From contig NC_088778.1 in the NCBI RefSeq assembly GCF_954871325.1, positions 13,543,666 to 13,607,665 on the forward strand: a DNA stretch of 64,000 bases. Direction: 5' to 3'. The translations under genes and the position numbers were made by a program. The notes beneath the pieces were generated by a model that was not told where the DNA came from, did not search any database, and saw only the letters and a program-made list of their open reading frames with translations. This DNA comes from Gordionus sp. m RMFG-2023 (taxonomy: Eukaryota; Nematomorpha; Gordioida; Chordodea; Parachordodidae). Within the stretch, counting starts at the first letter, position 1, and every line of letters starts with the position of its first letter. Positions 25,301-33,200 of the stretch are shown piece after piece.

Positions 25301-25398
25301 AAAAAGTTCAGGAAGAAGATGAGGGAGAACAAGAACGCGAAGGAGAAATTTTGATTCAAAATAAGAAAATTGATGTGAACGACGATGGGGAGATGTAA
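10257..25398 (+). CDS. EIF3D: Eukaryotic translation initiation factor 3 subunit D (eIF3d), 5' exons not found
   Basis: Eleven exons join in phase: 10257-10324, 10429-10544, 12117-12312, 17184-17316, 20707-20854, 21555-21682, 22914-23002, 23528-23660, 24029-24171, 24342-24534 and 25159-25398. They give 528 residues plus a stop. The order and wording follow animal eIF3d throughout: [99 protein letters not shown], then an acidic tail. eIF3d is the eIF3 subunit that can bind the mRNA 5' cap and acts in cytoplasmic translation initiation. About 90-100 N-terminal residues (family start through the GWGP and DW motifs) are missing and lie either upstream of base 1 or in a short exon I could not detect. 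Odd points: an Asn/Gln-rich insert in the second and third exons listed, and Gln where human eIF3d has His in TYINHN, a residue implicated in cap binding (from memory). Introns run from 104 bp to 4.9 kb. Confidence 0.95.
10429..10544 (+). CDS. EIF3D: eIF3d exon, Asn-rich insert
   Basis: Acceptor TTCAATCAAG, donor AATG|GTAAAT. Reads [18 protein letters not shown] then [19 protein letters not shown]. The stretch is Asn/Gly/Ser-rich and has no counterpart in human eIF3d, where the region is short and basic. It is likely a disordered linker. Exon assignment rests on phase closure on both sides. Confidence 0.8.
12117..12312 (+). CDS. EIF3D: eIF3d exon, [11 protein letters not shown] region
   Basis: Acceptor CTAACCATTAG, donor GGATAT|GTAAAT. 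It opens with a Gln/His-rich stretch ([19 protein letters not shown]) and then reads [19 protein letters not shown], aligning with human RDSSVEVRSDWEVKEEMDF. Shares the final Ile codon with the next exon. Confidence 0.92.
13008..14583 (+). mobile_element. Decayed hAT transposon in an eIF3d intron
   Basis: Left end AAGGCGCGTATCCAG and right end CTGGCTATGCGCCTG are inverted repeats (three mismatches in 15). Flanks GAATTATT (13000-13007) and GAACTATT (14584-14591) match at 7 of 8. A second, similar left-end sequence (TAGGCGCATAGCCAGAG) lies at 13080, so the terminal part may be duplicated. On +, near 14020-14260, broken reading resembles the hAT C-terminal dimerisation region ([19 protein letters not shown], then a [18 protein letters not shown] stretch, compare the family's SFSKLKLIKTYLRS). 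Many stops; inactive. Confidence 0.65.
14831..17044 (-). mobile_element. hAT transposon copy 2, 2.2 kb
   Basis: Terminal repeats CAGAGTTGTTGAAC (left) and TTTAACAACTCTG (right). Flanks GGTCCAAT (14823-14830) and GGTCTAAT (17045-17052) match at 7 of 8, a hAT-size duplication. GTAGCGCGCTA-type subterminal repeats lie at both ends. The transposase runs on the minus strand: a start at 16734 ([20 protein letters not shown]) leads into a BED finger (ICLKCKN...YNLKKHL), and near 15232-15070 lies the dimerisation domain ([20 protein letters not shown], then [12 protein letters not shown]). In between, frames are disrupted by several shifts and stops. Non-functional but recognisably autonomous in origin. 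Confidence 0.9.
17184..17316 (+). CDS. EIF3D: eIF3d exon, CGAIEYFDK region
   Basis: Acceptor TATATAAAG, donor AGAGAA|GTATTT. Reads [20 protein letters not shown], aligned with human ECCGALEYYDKAFDRITTRS, and closes NDLTIRE (human DDPVIRK). The Ile codon shared with the previous exon restores the conserved DI before the Cys motif. Confidence 0.93.
18476..18950. repeat. Two tandem copies of a 255-bp unit
   Basis: The stretch with TATATATAAGTAAAACAAAA and ATGAATAACATACATTCTAC occurs twice, 255 bp apart, with high identity over about 220 bp. It adjoins the triplicated Harbinger fragment at 18960-19550, so one duplication process may have made both. Confidence 0.85.
18960..19550 (-). pseudogene. 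PIF/Harbinger transposase fragment, three tandem copies
   Basis: The words GCTATCAGCTAAACCAAGCA recur at about 18967, 19214 and 19490. On the minus strand the fuller copies read [20 protein letters not shown], then [26 protein letters not shown] and, in another frame, [13 protein letters not shown]. These match the DDE nuclease of PIF/Harbinger transposases, which carry an FPNC.G.iDGKH block and a SDGG.FRNS.lY block. The usual DGKH appears as DVKH, so the first catalytic region is altered. Copies are partial and shifted in frame. There is no sign of element ends; this is a duplicated fossil in an eIF3d intron. Confidence 0.75.
19681..20430. mobile_element. Non-autonomous element with CAGGGAT ends, 750 bp
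   Basis: Left end CAGGGATTCGAATCCGAACC and right end GTTCGCATCCCTG are inverted. The flanks GATGTATA and TATGCATA agree at 6 of 8, suggestive of an old hAT duplication. The arms are full of AACCCGAACC words in both halves. No coding sequence of its own is credible inside. Confidence 0.55.
20707..20854 (+). CDS. EIF3D: eIF3d exon, cap-binding core region
   Basis: Acceptor CGAATAAG, donor AGAAGTTG|GTAAAT. Reads [20 protein letters not shown] then [18 protein letters not shown] and [10 protein letters not shown]. Aligns without gaps with human LAKTQGNVFATDAILATLMS and following; the SVYSWDI block is unchanged. Confidence 0.96.
21555..21682 (+). CDS. EIF3D: eIF3d exon, LAMEATYIN block
   Basis: Acceptor TTTCAACAAG, donor TTGAGG|GTAAAT. 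Reads [20 protein letters not shown] then [20 protein letters not shown]. Human reads [16 protein letters not shown], so the His after Asn is Gln here. That His is, as I recall, one of the residues linked to eIF3d cap binding. Confidence 0.96.
21683..22913. other. eIF3d intron with decayed repeat remnants
   Basis: The stretch has ACCAGGGATCCGACCCG near 21779 and AACCGG/GGACCTGAAC words near 22600-22700, like the arms of the CAGGG-ended element at 19681. No complete ends or coding sequence were found. Confidence 0.4.
22914..23002 (+). CDS. EIF3D: eIF3d exon, acidic linker
   Basis: Acceptor TTTTATTGAAG, donor TATCG|GTAAAC. Reads [20 protein letters not shown] then [10 protein letters not shown], aligning with human GKERYNFPNPNPFVEDDMDK and following, up to the YRYRRWKLG junction. 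Confidence 0.93.
23528..23660 (+). CDS. EIF3D: eIF3d exon, RKWDLG to LNEWDSR
   Basis: Acceptor AAAATTTAG, donor TCTAGG|GTAGTA. Reads [20 protein letters not shown] and ends [13 protein letters not shown], against human YRRWKLGDDIDLIVRCEHDG and FINIKTLNEWDSR. Confidence 0.96.
24029..24171 (+). CDS. EIF3D: eIF3d exon, CNGMDW to FIKLG
   Basis: Acceptor TTTTTCAAG, donor AAATTAGG|GTTATA. Reads [20 protein letters not shown] then [20 protein letters not shown] and GADFIKLG, aligning with human HCNGVDWRQKLDSQRGAVIA and following. Confidence 0.96.
24342..24534 (+). CDS. EIF3D: eIF3d exon, FVSRLY to KDPNK
   Basis: Acceptor TTTAAAAAAG, donor AATAAG|GTTGAA. Reads [20 protein letters not shown], then [18 protein letters not shown] and FVIMKDPNK. 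Human has YVSRYHVKDSSRHVILGTQQ, NAWGILRCVIDICMK and YLILKDPNK. The reading frame stays open for 57 bases past the donor, but the family sequence continues only in the next exon. Confidence 0.97.
25159..25398 (+). CDS. EIF3D: eIF3d last exon, acidic tail
   Basis: Acceptor CCTCAAAAG. Reads [20 protein letters not shown] (human QVIRVYSLPDGTFSSDEDEE), then a tail of Glu, Asp, Gly and Gln ending VNDDGEM. The tail is roughly twice as long as in human eIF3d and more mixed than its pure Glu run. Stop TAA at 25396-25398. Confidence 0.95.
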   Translation, partial: QCLRLYSVPSKAFSSEESDQSDESDEENGRGMDNEKERGQGEEDGGLEKVQEEDEGEQEREGEILIQNKKIDVNDDGEM

Positions 25399-25466
25399 AT
25401 TATTTTGTTTTTTTTTATTAGGCGATGTCTTGCCATTTTTTTAAGATATGTATTTCTTTTACTATA

Positions 25467-25472
25467 AATAAA
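25467..25472 (+). promoter_or_regulatory. Likely poly(A) signal of eIF3d
   Basis: AATAAA 69 bases after the eIF3d stop codon, within an AT-rich stretch. In such AT-rich DNA this word is common by chance, so the placement is the main support. Confidence 0.5.
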
Positions 25473-25736
25473 TATTCCGAATATTTCATTGTAATTATGA
25501 TTTAAATTTTATTATTATTTATATTATAAATATTTATACCAAGCGTCCATTGATTTTTTTTTTATCAATCAATATAACAATTTTTTTAATTCCTTATTCG
25601 ATATTGATTATAATGTTTTGACCTATAACATGTAAAGATGATTACATAATAAAATATTATTATTTATCAGTCAAAAATTGTGTTTCTGGATGGGGTAAAT
25701 AATTTAAATTCTTGATAATAAATTATGCTACATTTG

Positions 25737-25935
25737 TAGTGTTGTTAAACGGCTCGATTTTTAAAAACGGCCAATCCAATATTTAAGCCAAAAATTTAAG
25801 CAAGCTTCCTAATTTTGTTAATAGATGATCAAGCCATTCTACTATCTGGGAGCAAAATCTCCAGGCTTGCGTAAATATTTTTGGTTAAAATATCGTGTTA
25901 CCCGTTTTTAAAAATCGAGCTTTTTAACAACACTA
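25737..25935. mobile_element. hAT MITE, 199 bp, TAGTGTTGTTAAACGGCT ends
   Basis: Left end TAGTGTTGTTAAACGGCTCG and right end GAGCTTTTTAACAACACTA are inverted repeats, with GATTTTTAAAAACGG and CCGTTTTTAAAAATC just inside. It starts with the same 18 bases as the foldback element at 190. I could not find a convincing 8-bp duplication. Confidence 0.7.
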
Positions 25936-26818
25936 CTTTTTAGCCAATAACGATACTAAAAATAAGAATGTAGTATATTTAATGAAAATAAAATCTAATA
26001 TTATCATTTTTTATTTATTTATATTTATGAGATTTTATATTAAAAAGAAATAGGAAATAATGATTAACAGTATTCTATTTTTTTTTATCGGTTTAGAAAT
26101 TATATGAATTTTAGCATAATGTTGAATTTTTTTTAATGTATGAAGAGTAGTTATCATTTTTTAAGTATCGGATAAAATTAAAAGCATTAGCCGATACATA
26201 TGCGAATTTAACATTTTTTTACATATCGTCTGATTACCATTATAGGGTTTAATATCAGCTTAGATCAATTTTTTAAGAGAGCAATTTAAAAAATACTATA
26301 TTCTCTGAAGACTAAGATAGTTGGATAATTTTTTTTTAAATTTTAGATATATTTTGACTGACAAATCCATTTTTTAGAATTTATTATATATATCTTATTG
26401 AAAACTGTGAGATAGAACTGTGTAGTCATTCATAATGGTTCTATGAACTTGGGTGGAACTATAAATAGCTTCTTTTTTTTTATTAAACCTTAGTGTTAAA
26501 AAATATCACCCCCTCCTCGATATATTTGGTACTATTATTCTAAAAATGTCCTTTTTTTAGCCCAAAGTGTATGTATTCTCAAGTTTTTTGCCGGTTTTAT
26601 GTGTGAGACATCCTAAAAACATTGCCTATAATCAATAATGGTCATAATATTTTTGACAACCAAAGAATTATTCAAAAACAAAAAAATTCTAAAATCAATG
26701 TTAAATTCAACCCTCTTAGGGATTGAACTTATTTTTATGATTTCACAAGTTCTTGGTATCAACTCCATATGTATATTATAAAGGGCTAACAATCATTCTA
26801 ATTTTAGAGTTATTACTT

Positions 26819-27018
26819 CTCAGTAATGTTTTACGGCTCAATTCTAACCGATTTTTAAAAGCTGTCAGCTCAATATTTTATATAAACGCAAGTCTGAAGA
26901 ATTTGCTGATAGATGGAACAAAGGTTTGGTATCTATTAGCGAGATCTCGAGGGTTAGGTAATATCTGGCTAAAATATATAGCCGTTTTTAAAAATAGACA
27001 CAAATTAGCAATTTGTAA
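26819..27018. mobile_element. Diverged MITE of the same family
   Basis: Shares interior words with the MITE at 28352: GGAACAAAGGTTTGG, then a TATTAGCGAGATCTCGAG stretch, and GCCGTTTTTAAAAAT near its right end, in the same order. Ends are worn and approximate; no target duplication seen. Confidence 0.5.
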
Positions 27019-27233
27019 TTATTAACTTTAAATGAATTGTATTTTGTTTAAGAATACAATTTATTATTATTGTTTAAATAAAATTATCTTTTTGATCTTT
27101 TCATTTTGTTAAAAATAAAATTATATTTGATTCATAAAACCTTTCATATCTTAAGAACAGGACAATTTAACTACACTACTTCTCAGGTATATTTTATTCT
27201 TGTTGAAAAAATAAAATATTCTTTCATTGGTAG

Positions 27234-27418
27234 TAGTTTTATTAAAAAGCACGATTTGGGTCGATTTTTTATAACGGCCCGATTAAGATTTTACCGAAGA
27301 TAATGTAAACAGACGTCCAATCATTTTTGCCAGCTATAAGCAAAATCTTTAGGCTTACATAATGTTATTTTGATTATAATCTTAATTTTGACCAGAATCG
27401 AGCTTATTAGCAACACTA
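27234..27418. mobile_element. hAT MITE, 185 bp, exact 8-bp duplication
   Basis: Left end TAGTTTTATTAAAAAGCACG and right end GAGCTTATTAGCAACACTA. Flanked by ATTGGTAG on both sides (27226-27233 and 27419-27426). Subterminal CGATTT...AACGGCC matches the family. Confidence 0.8.
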
Positions 27419-27702
27419 ATTGGTAGAAGTTAATAATGGGTAGATTTGTCAAGATATATAATAAGTTTTATATATTAGAAAAATATTCTGAAGTGTGTTT
27501 GTAGTTACACAAAGCATCTAGGCATTTTTTAGAACATTATTAACCACATTTAGCCTTTTATTATAAGGATTACGCGGTAATGATATTTTTCGATTTGTGA
27601 GTGCTGCCTGATTAATCGAGCCCATTATTCATTCAGGTTATAAAAGTATTCAAATGAGAGAAAAAGAGATTATATTTATAGTATTCTTCTACTGACCCTA
27701 TA

Positions 27703-28127
27703 TTAATATTGGAACGATGGGCTTGCCTTGCTGCGAATCGAGGTAAAAATATTAAATTCATAGAGATCTGCACTTGACTCAACAATGATATATAATTTAT
27801 TAATTTCTAAATTAACATTTGTCATAATTTTCTTAAGTTCAAATATAATGCTATCAGCTATTCTCATAGTCTGAATCAAATCGATGCCAATCTTATGAAA
27901 TATTACATTAGTTTTGTAGTGAAAAGGTTTCAAATGATTGAAATTTTTTTAAATGGTAGATAAATATAATGCTGAGTAAACTTTAAAATCGAATAAATTT
28001 TTAACCGGGGGAGGTGGTTACCCATCTGTTTTCCCTTCTGTGATTTCGCCTGTGTAAATGAATGAATTAAAATTAGCATTAAAATCAGTATCAAAAATTT
28101 ATTAATAGATAAGAATTTTTTTACCAA
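27703..28127 (-). other. Two adjoining open stretches; possible small secreted-protein gene (doubtful)
   Basis: On the minus strand, 28127-27930 opens MVKKFLSINKFLILILMLIL followed by IHSFTQAKSQKG, which looks like a cleavable signal peptide. Immediately downstream, 27933-27703 stays open for 76 codons (GIDLIQTMRIADSIIFELKK, ends SKASPSFQY) with better-than-noise composition. I could not find splice sites that join the two in phase, and an in-frame stop sits just upstream of the second stretch. I recognise no family. It may be chance in AT-rich DNA. Confidence 0.2.
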
Positions 28128-28351
28128 TTATTTTACCTTTATCAAATAAAGTCAAGTAACAAATAAAGTATAATATTTATTTTTTACTCTACCCTATCCC
28201 CTTTAAATACCTATCCAATACCTCCTTCAAAATAATTGAAATTAAATAGCTCTATCCCTCGCACTCTTTCTTATGTCGATGCTGTATAGCAGTCAGCATC
28301 TACATGACAATTCACTGGTAGAACCCGCCCCCCCCCCACATATACTTAACC

Positions 28352-28571
28352 TAGTGTTGTTAAACGGCTCGTTTTGAGCCGAATTTTCGGTTAACTCAAT
28401 ATTTTATTCACAGAATAATATTAAGCAAGCCTGAAGATTTTGCTTGTAGAAGGAACAAAGGTTTGGACATTTACTAGCGGAATCTAGAGGCTTAGTAAAA
28501 ATTAATCTGGATAAAATATTGAGTTGGCCGTTTTTAAAAGTCGGCTCAAAACGAGTCGTTTAACAACGCTA
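28352..28571. mobile_element. hAT MITE, 220 bp, exact 8-bp duplication
   Basis: Left end TAGTGTTGTTAAACGGCTCG, right end inverse GAGTCGTTTAACAACGCTA, with matching TTTTGAGCC/GGCTCAAAA inside. Flanked by ACTTAACC at 28344-28351 and 28572-28579. This is the best-preserved member of the small-element family and shares its first 18 bases with the 4.6-kb foldback at 190. Confidence 0.9.
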
Positions 28572-28579
28572 ACTTAACC

Positions 28580-30092
28580 CCTAAAAAATTACCACCTCCA
28601 GCAGCGATGTACCCATATTATCAGGGATATCACTAGCCTTTACAATTTCAGGGGGTTCAAATTTTTTTTTAATATTTTCAAAATTATACCCTTTTTTTTA
28701 GCTAACATTATCCAATTACCTTTTTTTAAAGCTAACATTTTCAAAACATTTTTTTTAAAGCTAACATTTTTAAAATACTACCTACTCAAAAAAAAATTTC
28801 TAGTGACGCTATTTCACATTATTAGTTATAAGTTTTTTTATCATAATGATACTCCCTTCATGTATTTTAAAAAGATAAAATAAATGATCAACACTCTACT
28901 ACCAACTACAAAAAAATTCAATGTAAAGAGATATTTTTAACATAAATTAAATTTAAAAAACCCTTCCTTTATATAGAATAGTGTTTGGCATGGATATGAG
29001 TTTGATGATAGAATGCCCCACCCTTTTAAAATTTATAAAGATAACAGAAATTATCCTCATTTGGAAAATAATGACTATGATTGTATTCAATATATAGATC
29101 GAGTCGTTGTTTTATCATTGTATTATATAGGTCTTGTAAAGTATTAAATAATCTTAAGAATTTAATTAATAGGCCTGCAATAAATATATCCTATTCCTAG
29201 CCTAGCCCCCTTTGATGCCTACCCTCTACCAACCTTAAAAATAAATGAAAGCAATCTTATCTACCCCCCCCCCCTCTTCCGCTAATTTAAACACTGCTAG
29301 CAGTAATGTTAATTGATTTAATTGGAATTGTGATTACTATTTTTTTTTAAAATAATTTTTGTTTCCTTTACGGAAATAATATATCGGAATTTTTTTAGAG
29401 GATCTTTAACATCTCATCATCCCTATCTATTATAACCAATGGTCACCTTATGATATGCTCATACTGGCAACTAGTGAGTTTGTAAATGATAAAATCATTT
29501 TGTTATCACTCTCCCCCTGGCTACATTCGCATTGGCTACGTTATAGTTTTGGTCCACATTTAACATCATGACTTAAAATTTCAACTGTATGACCTTCAGA
29601 TTCTCTTTTAACCAGGCATGGCCAAATATTAAAGAGAAAACGAGTTAGCTTCAGTATATGTTTGTGTTAAATAAATTTTTGGAATATGCTATCAAGGAGC
29701 AAAACCTTATATTACGCTTTGCAACAATACATTATCCGGGAGGACTATACTTAGCAAATTTTTAATAATTATTTCATTCAAAGCGTTTATGTTTTCTTAT
29801 TTAATGATAAATATTTCCTCATTTTTTATTGTCTACTTTATTTTTAAAATTAAAACAAATAAACATTTTTAATATATTATTTTAAATTATGGAGACAATT
29901 TATTTTATTAAATGTCTAATTCAAATTTCCAAAAAATCAGCTGGCTTTTTAAATAAACGAAATCACCAAGCAAGTTATAATTGCCAAGAGTCAGATAAAT
30001 AAGTTTGATTTTAGAATTTAGATTATATTATTTTCAAATAAATAAGTATTTATTATATGTCTTATTCTATTTTTGTATATTAAAATTTAGAA
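28580..30092. other. Intergenic region upstream of YPEL5
   Basis: AT-rich, no coding pattern. Short CTAACATT-TTTTTTAAAG repeats occur at 28690-28790. The YPEL5 promoter and any 5' untranslated exon must lie here or further upstream, but I see no motif firm enough to mark. Confidence 0.4.
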
Positions 30093-30233
30093 ATGGGAAG
30101 GATTTTTTTGGGACACATTGGTGGAACCCGTCTTTTCTCATGTGCTAGTTGTGATACAATTTTGACAAATAGATCTGAATTAATATCCACACGATTTACT
30201 GGTGCAACTGGAAGAGCTTTTTTATTTAATAAG
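30093..30233 (+). CDS. YPEL5: YPEL5 coding exon 1
   Basis: 47 codons from ATG to donor AATAAG|GTTAAC. Encodes [20 protein letters not shown] and ends [13 protein letters not shown], with the first zinc pair at C17 and C20. The bases before ATG (TTAAAATTTAG) could be a splice acceptor, so an upstream untranslated exon is possible. Confidence 0.97.
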
Positions 30234-33200
30234 GTTAACTAAATGAATTATCTTAAAAATAAAAGGATTAGAATTATATGAATATAAAGATAATTTAAAA
30301 AAATGTTTAACCAATCTGCTAATAATGTAGTTACAATATTTTTATTTCATTTTGGATAGTTATATTTTCTCAAAGTATAAAAAAAGTATTACTATCGCTA
30401 AGAATATTTACAAAGTTTATCTTAATTTTTTTTTTAAATATTGTAAATTTCACAATAAAATTTAAGGTTTTAGCCAAATAAAAATAATAGTAATATTTTA
30501 CCTTGAGGTAAATATTTTCTATATGAATGTTTTGAGTTGTTTGCTAATTAATATTAGTTTAATAAAATAAATAGCATATAATATGAAAGGTAGAGGAATT
30601 ATGTTTTTCTCTATTATAATAGGTTTCATAGCTTGCACAGGTATTTCCCAGGGCTGTTAATCCAGACCTAGAACCCTTTGAACACTGATATTTTATTGAA
30701 TCTGAACCATGTAGGGTTCAAGAATTTTTATAATTTTTCATTTCATTTATTTTATATTTTTATTGCCGGGATGGCCTAATGGGTTATGATGTATGCTTGG
30801 AAACAGAAGATGCAGAGGACACAGGTTCAATTCTGGTAAGAAGCACAAAAATTTTCAGGCTTTTCTTTGATGACGGATGTGTAAAGACATATAGTAAGAT
30901 GAATTTCGGAGCTTAGAGATGACACCCCGGTCACCGGGCCTGGACAGCCGGGTGCTAAGGATACTTGTCCAATAAACAAAATGAAGGAAACAAATGAAAA
31001 TATGAATATGAAAGCTAGGGCGTTCCCTCCAAGCGATGTACAGGGTGTAGACCTCCATCCTGCAAAAAGTAAAATAAAGGTCAAAGAAAAGAAGACAAGG
31101 TTAGCAAGTTTGAATATTAGGACAATTAAAGGTAAGACGAGAGAATTGGCATCAATGTTGAACAAGAAAAAAGTTGATATAGCGTGCATAGAAGAGACAA
31201 AATAGAAAGGTCAGAAGACTTTAATGATTGGAGATGGGCATAAATTGTACATAATGAAATTGTTAGCAATAGGAACAATGTCGGCATCCTCAGTAGTAGA
31301 AGTCAGCAGGATCTCTGATAGACTAATGAAGATAAAACTCTGCATTGGTCAATCAATACTACACATCCTTTCAGTATATACTCCTCAAATGGGTTGCAAG
31401 GAAGAAGAGAAAGATGACTTTAGAGCTATCCTTGATGAAGCTGTAATGGAAATCCCTAAGGATGAACTAGTCATAATAGGTGGTGACTTAAATGCGCATG
31501 TGGGAAAAGCAAGAGATAGCTACAAAAGGCATCATGGTGGTTTTGGATACAGAGAAAGGAATGATGAAGTAGGGCATGTACTGAAATTTGCACAACCTTC
31601 GACCTTGTCTTAACCAACACCTACTATAGGAAAAAAGACAGTCATTTAATAACATATGAAAGTGGTACAAGGAAAACACAGATAGATTACATGCTAATCT
31701 CTTGCAGAAGATTAAAAGATGTAATAGACTGCAAAGTCATCCCAGGAGAAGATATAGCGTGCAACACAAGCTATACTAGTCATGGATTTACACATCTCAA
31801 ATAAATCCACTAAAAATAAGATAAAACTTGAACCATGCATAAATGGGGTAAATTAAAAACAGTGACAGATGCCTTTGCAATCAATGCAAACATTGAAACA
31901 ATAGATTCCTCACAAGTCAGTTAAAAAATGTGGACAGACCTTTCATCCTGATTAATAGACACTGCCAAATTGACACTAGGCTTGACAAGGGGAGGTAACA
32001 AATCATACAAAGAACTATGGTGGTGCAATGAAGAGGTACAAACCACTATACAGGAGAAAAAAGCCCTTTATAAAATATGGTACAAATCCAAAAACCCAGA
32101 TGACAAAAAATTCAAGAGAATAGCTACAAAGGCGGTGGCTAGGGCCAAATCTATGGTATACAATGACATGTATGAAGAACTACATACCAAAGAAGGGCAA
32201 AATAAAATATACAGATTAGCCAAACAGCGAGAAAAGAATTCTAGGGATATAAATGGAGCTCCGAAAGAATCAAAAATAAAAATGGGAAATTGATAATAAA
32301 GGAAAAAAAAATAATGAATAGATGGAAAGAATATTTTCAAGGAGCTTCTCAACTTTAATCCCCACATACTACATCTAGACGAACACTCCCCATATCAAAA
32401 CCTTATACCACCAATAACAGAACAAGAGATAATCACATGCCTCATGCATATGAAAAACAACAAAGCTAGGGGGTTCAGATGATATTCCAATAGAAAGCCT
32501 TAAAGCACTAGGAGATGATGGAATACATTTCCTCACAAATCTATACAATAAAATACTTGGAAATGAAGAGGTTCCTCAAAAATGGAGGCAGAGCTATCTA
32601 GTTCCTATCTTCAAAAATAAAGGGGATCCACACAATTGTCAAAATTACAGGGGCATAAAACTAATGTCACACTGTCTAAAACTATACGAAAAAATAATAG
32701 AAAAAAGATTAAGAGACATAATCGAAATAGGAGAAACTCAGTTAGACTTTATGCCTGGAAGATCAACAACTGATGCTATCCACCCAATTAGGCAAATGAA
32801 TGAAGAATAAAGGGAAAAGAACAAAAAGCTACACATGGTCTTTCTCAATCTAGAAAAGGCCTTCAATAGAATCCCAAGAAAACTTATCTGGTGGGCGCTA
32901 CGCCACAAAAAGGTTCCCGAAAAATATATAAGAATAATACAGGATATGTATATGGGCCATACAACAATGGTCCGTAGCACAACAGGTACTTCAGCAGGCT
33001 TCACATAGCCGAAAGAGTTCATCAAGGGTCGGCTCTCAGCCCACTTGTCTTCATTACAGTAATATATGTATTAGCACAGTCTATACCTCAAACAGTCCCG
33101 TGGAATATAATATTGTGATACTTGCCGAATCCAAGGATGAAATGAAAGAAAGATTAGTGAGTTGGATAAATATCCTAGAAAAGCACGGACTAAAAGTAAA

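Noticed and set aside
25737-25935. An 8-bp duplication flanking this MITE
   Set aside because: Flanks TACATTTG and CTTTTTAG do not match well enough to claim one.
30764-30840. A true tRNA gene
   Set aside because: A and B boxes fit, but the acceptor stem does not pair and no cloverleaf can be drawn; it abuts a LINE.
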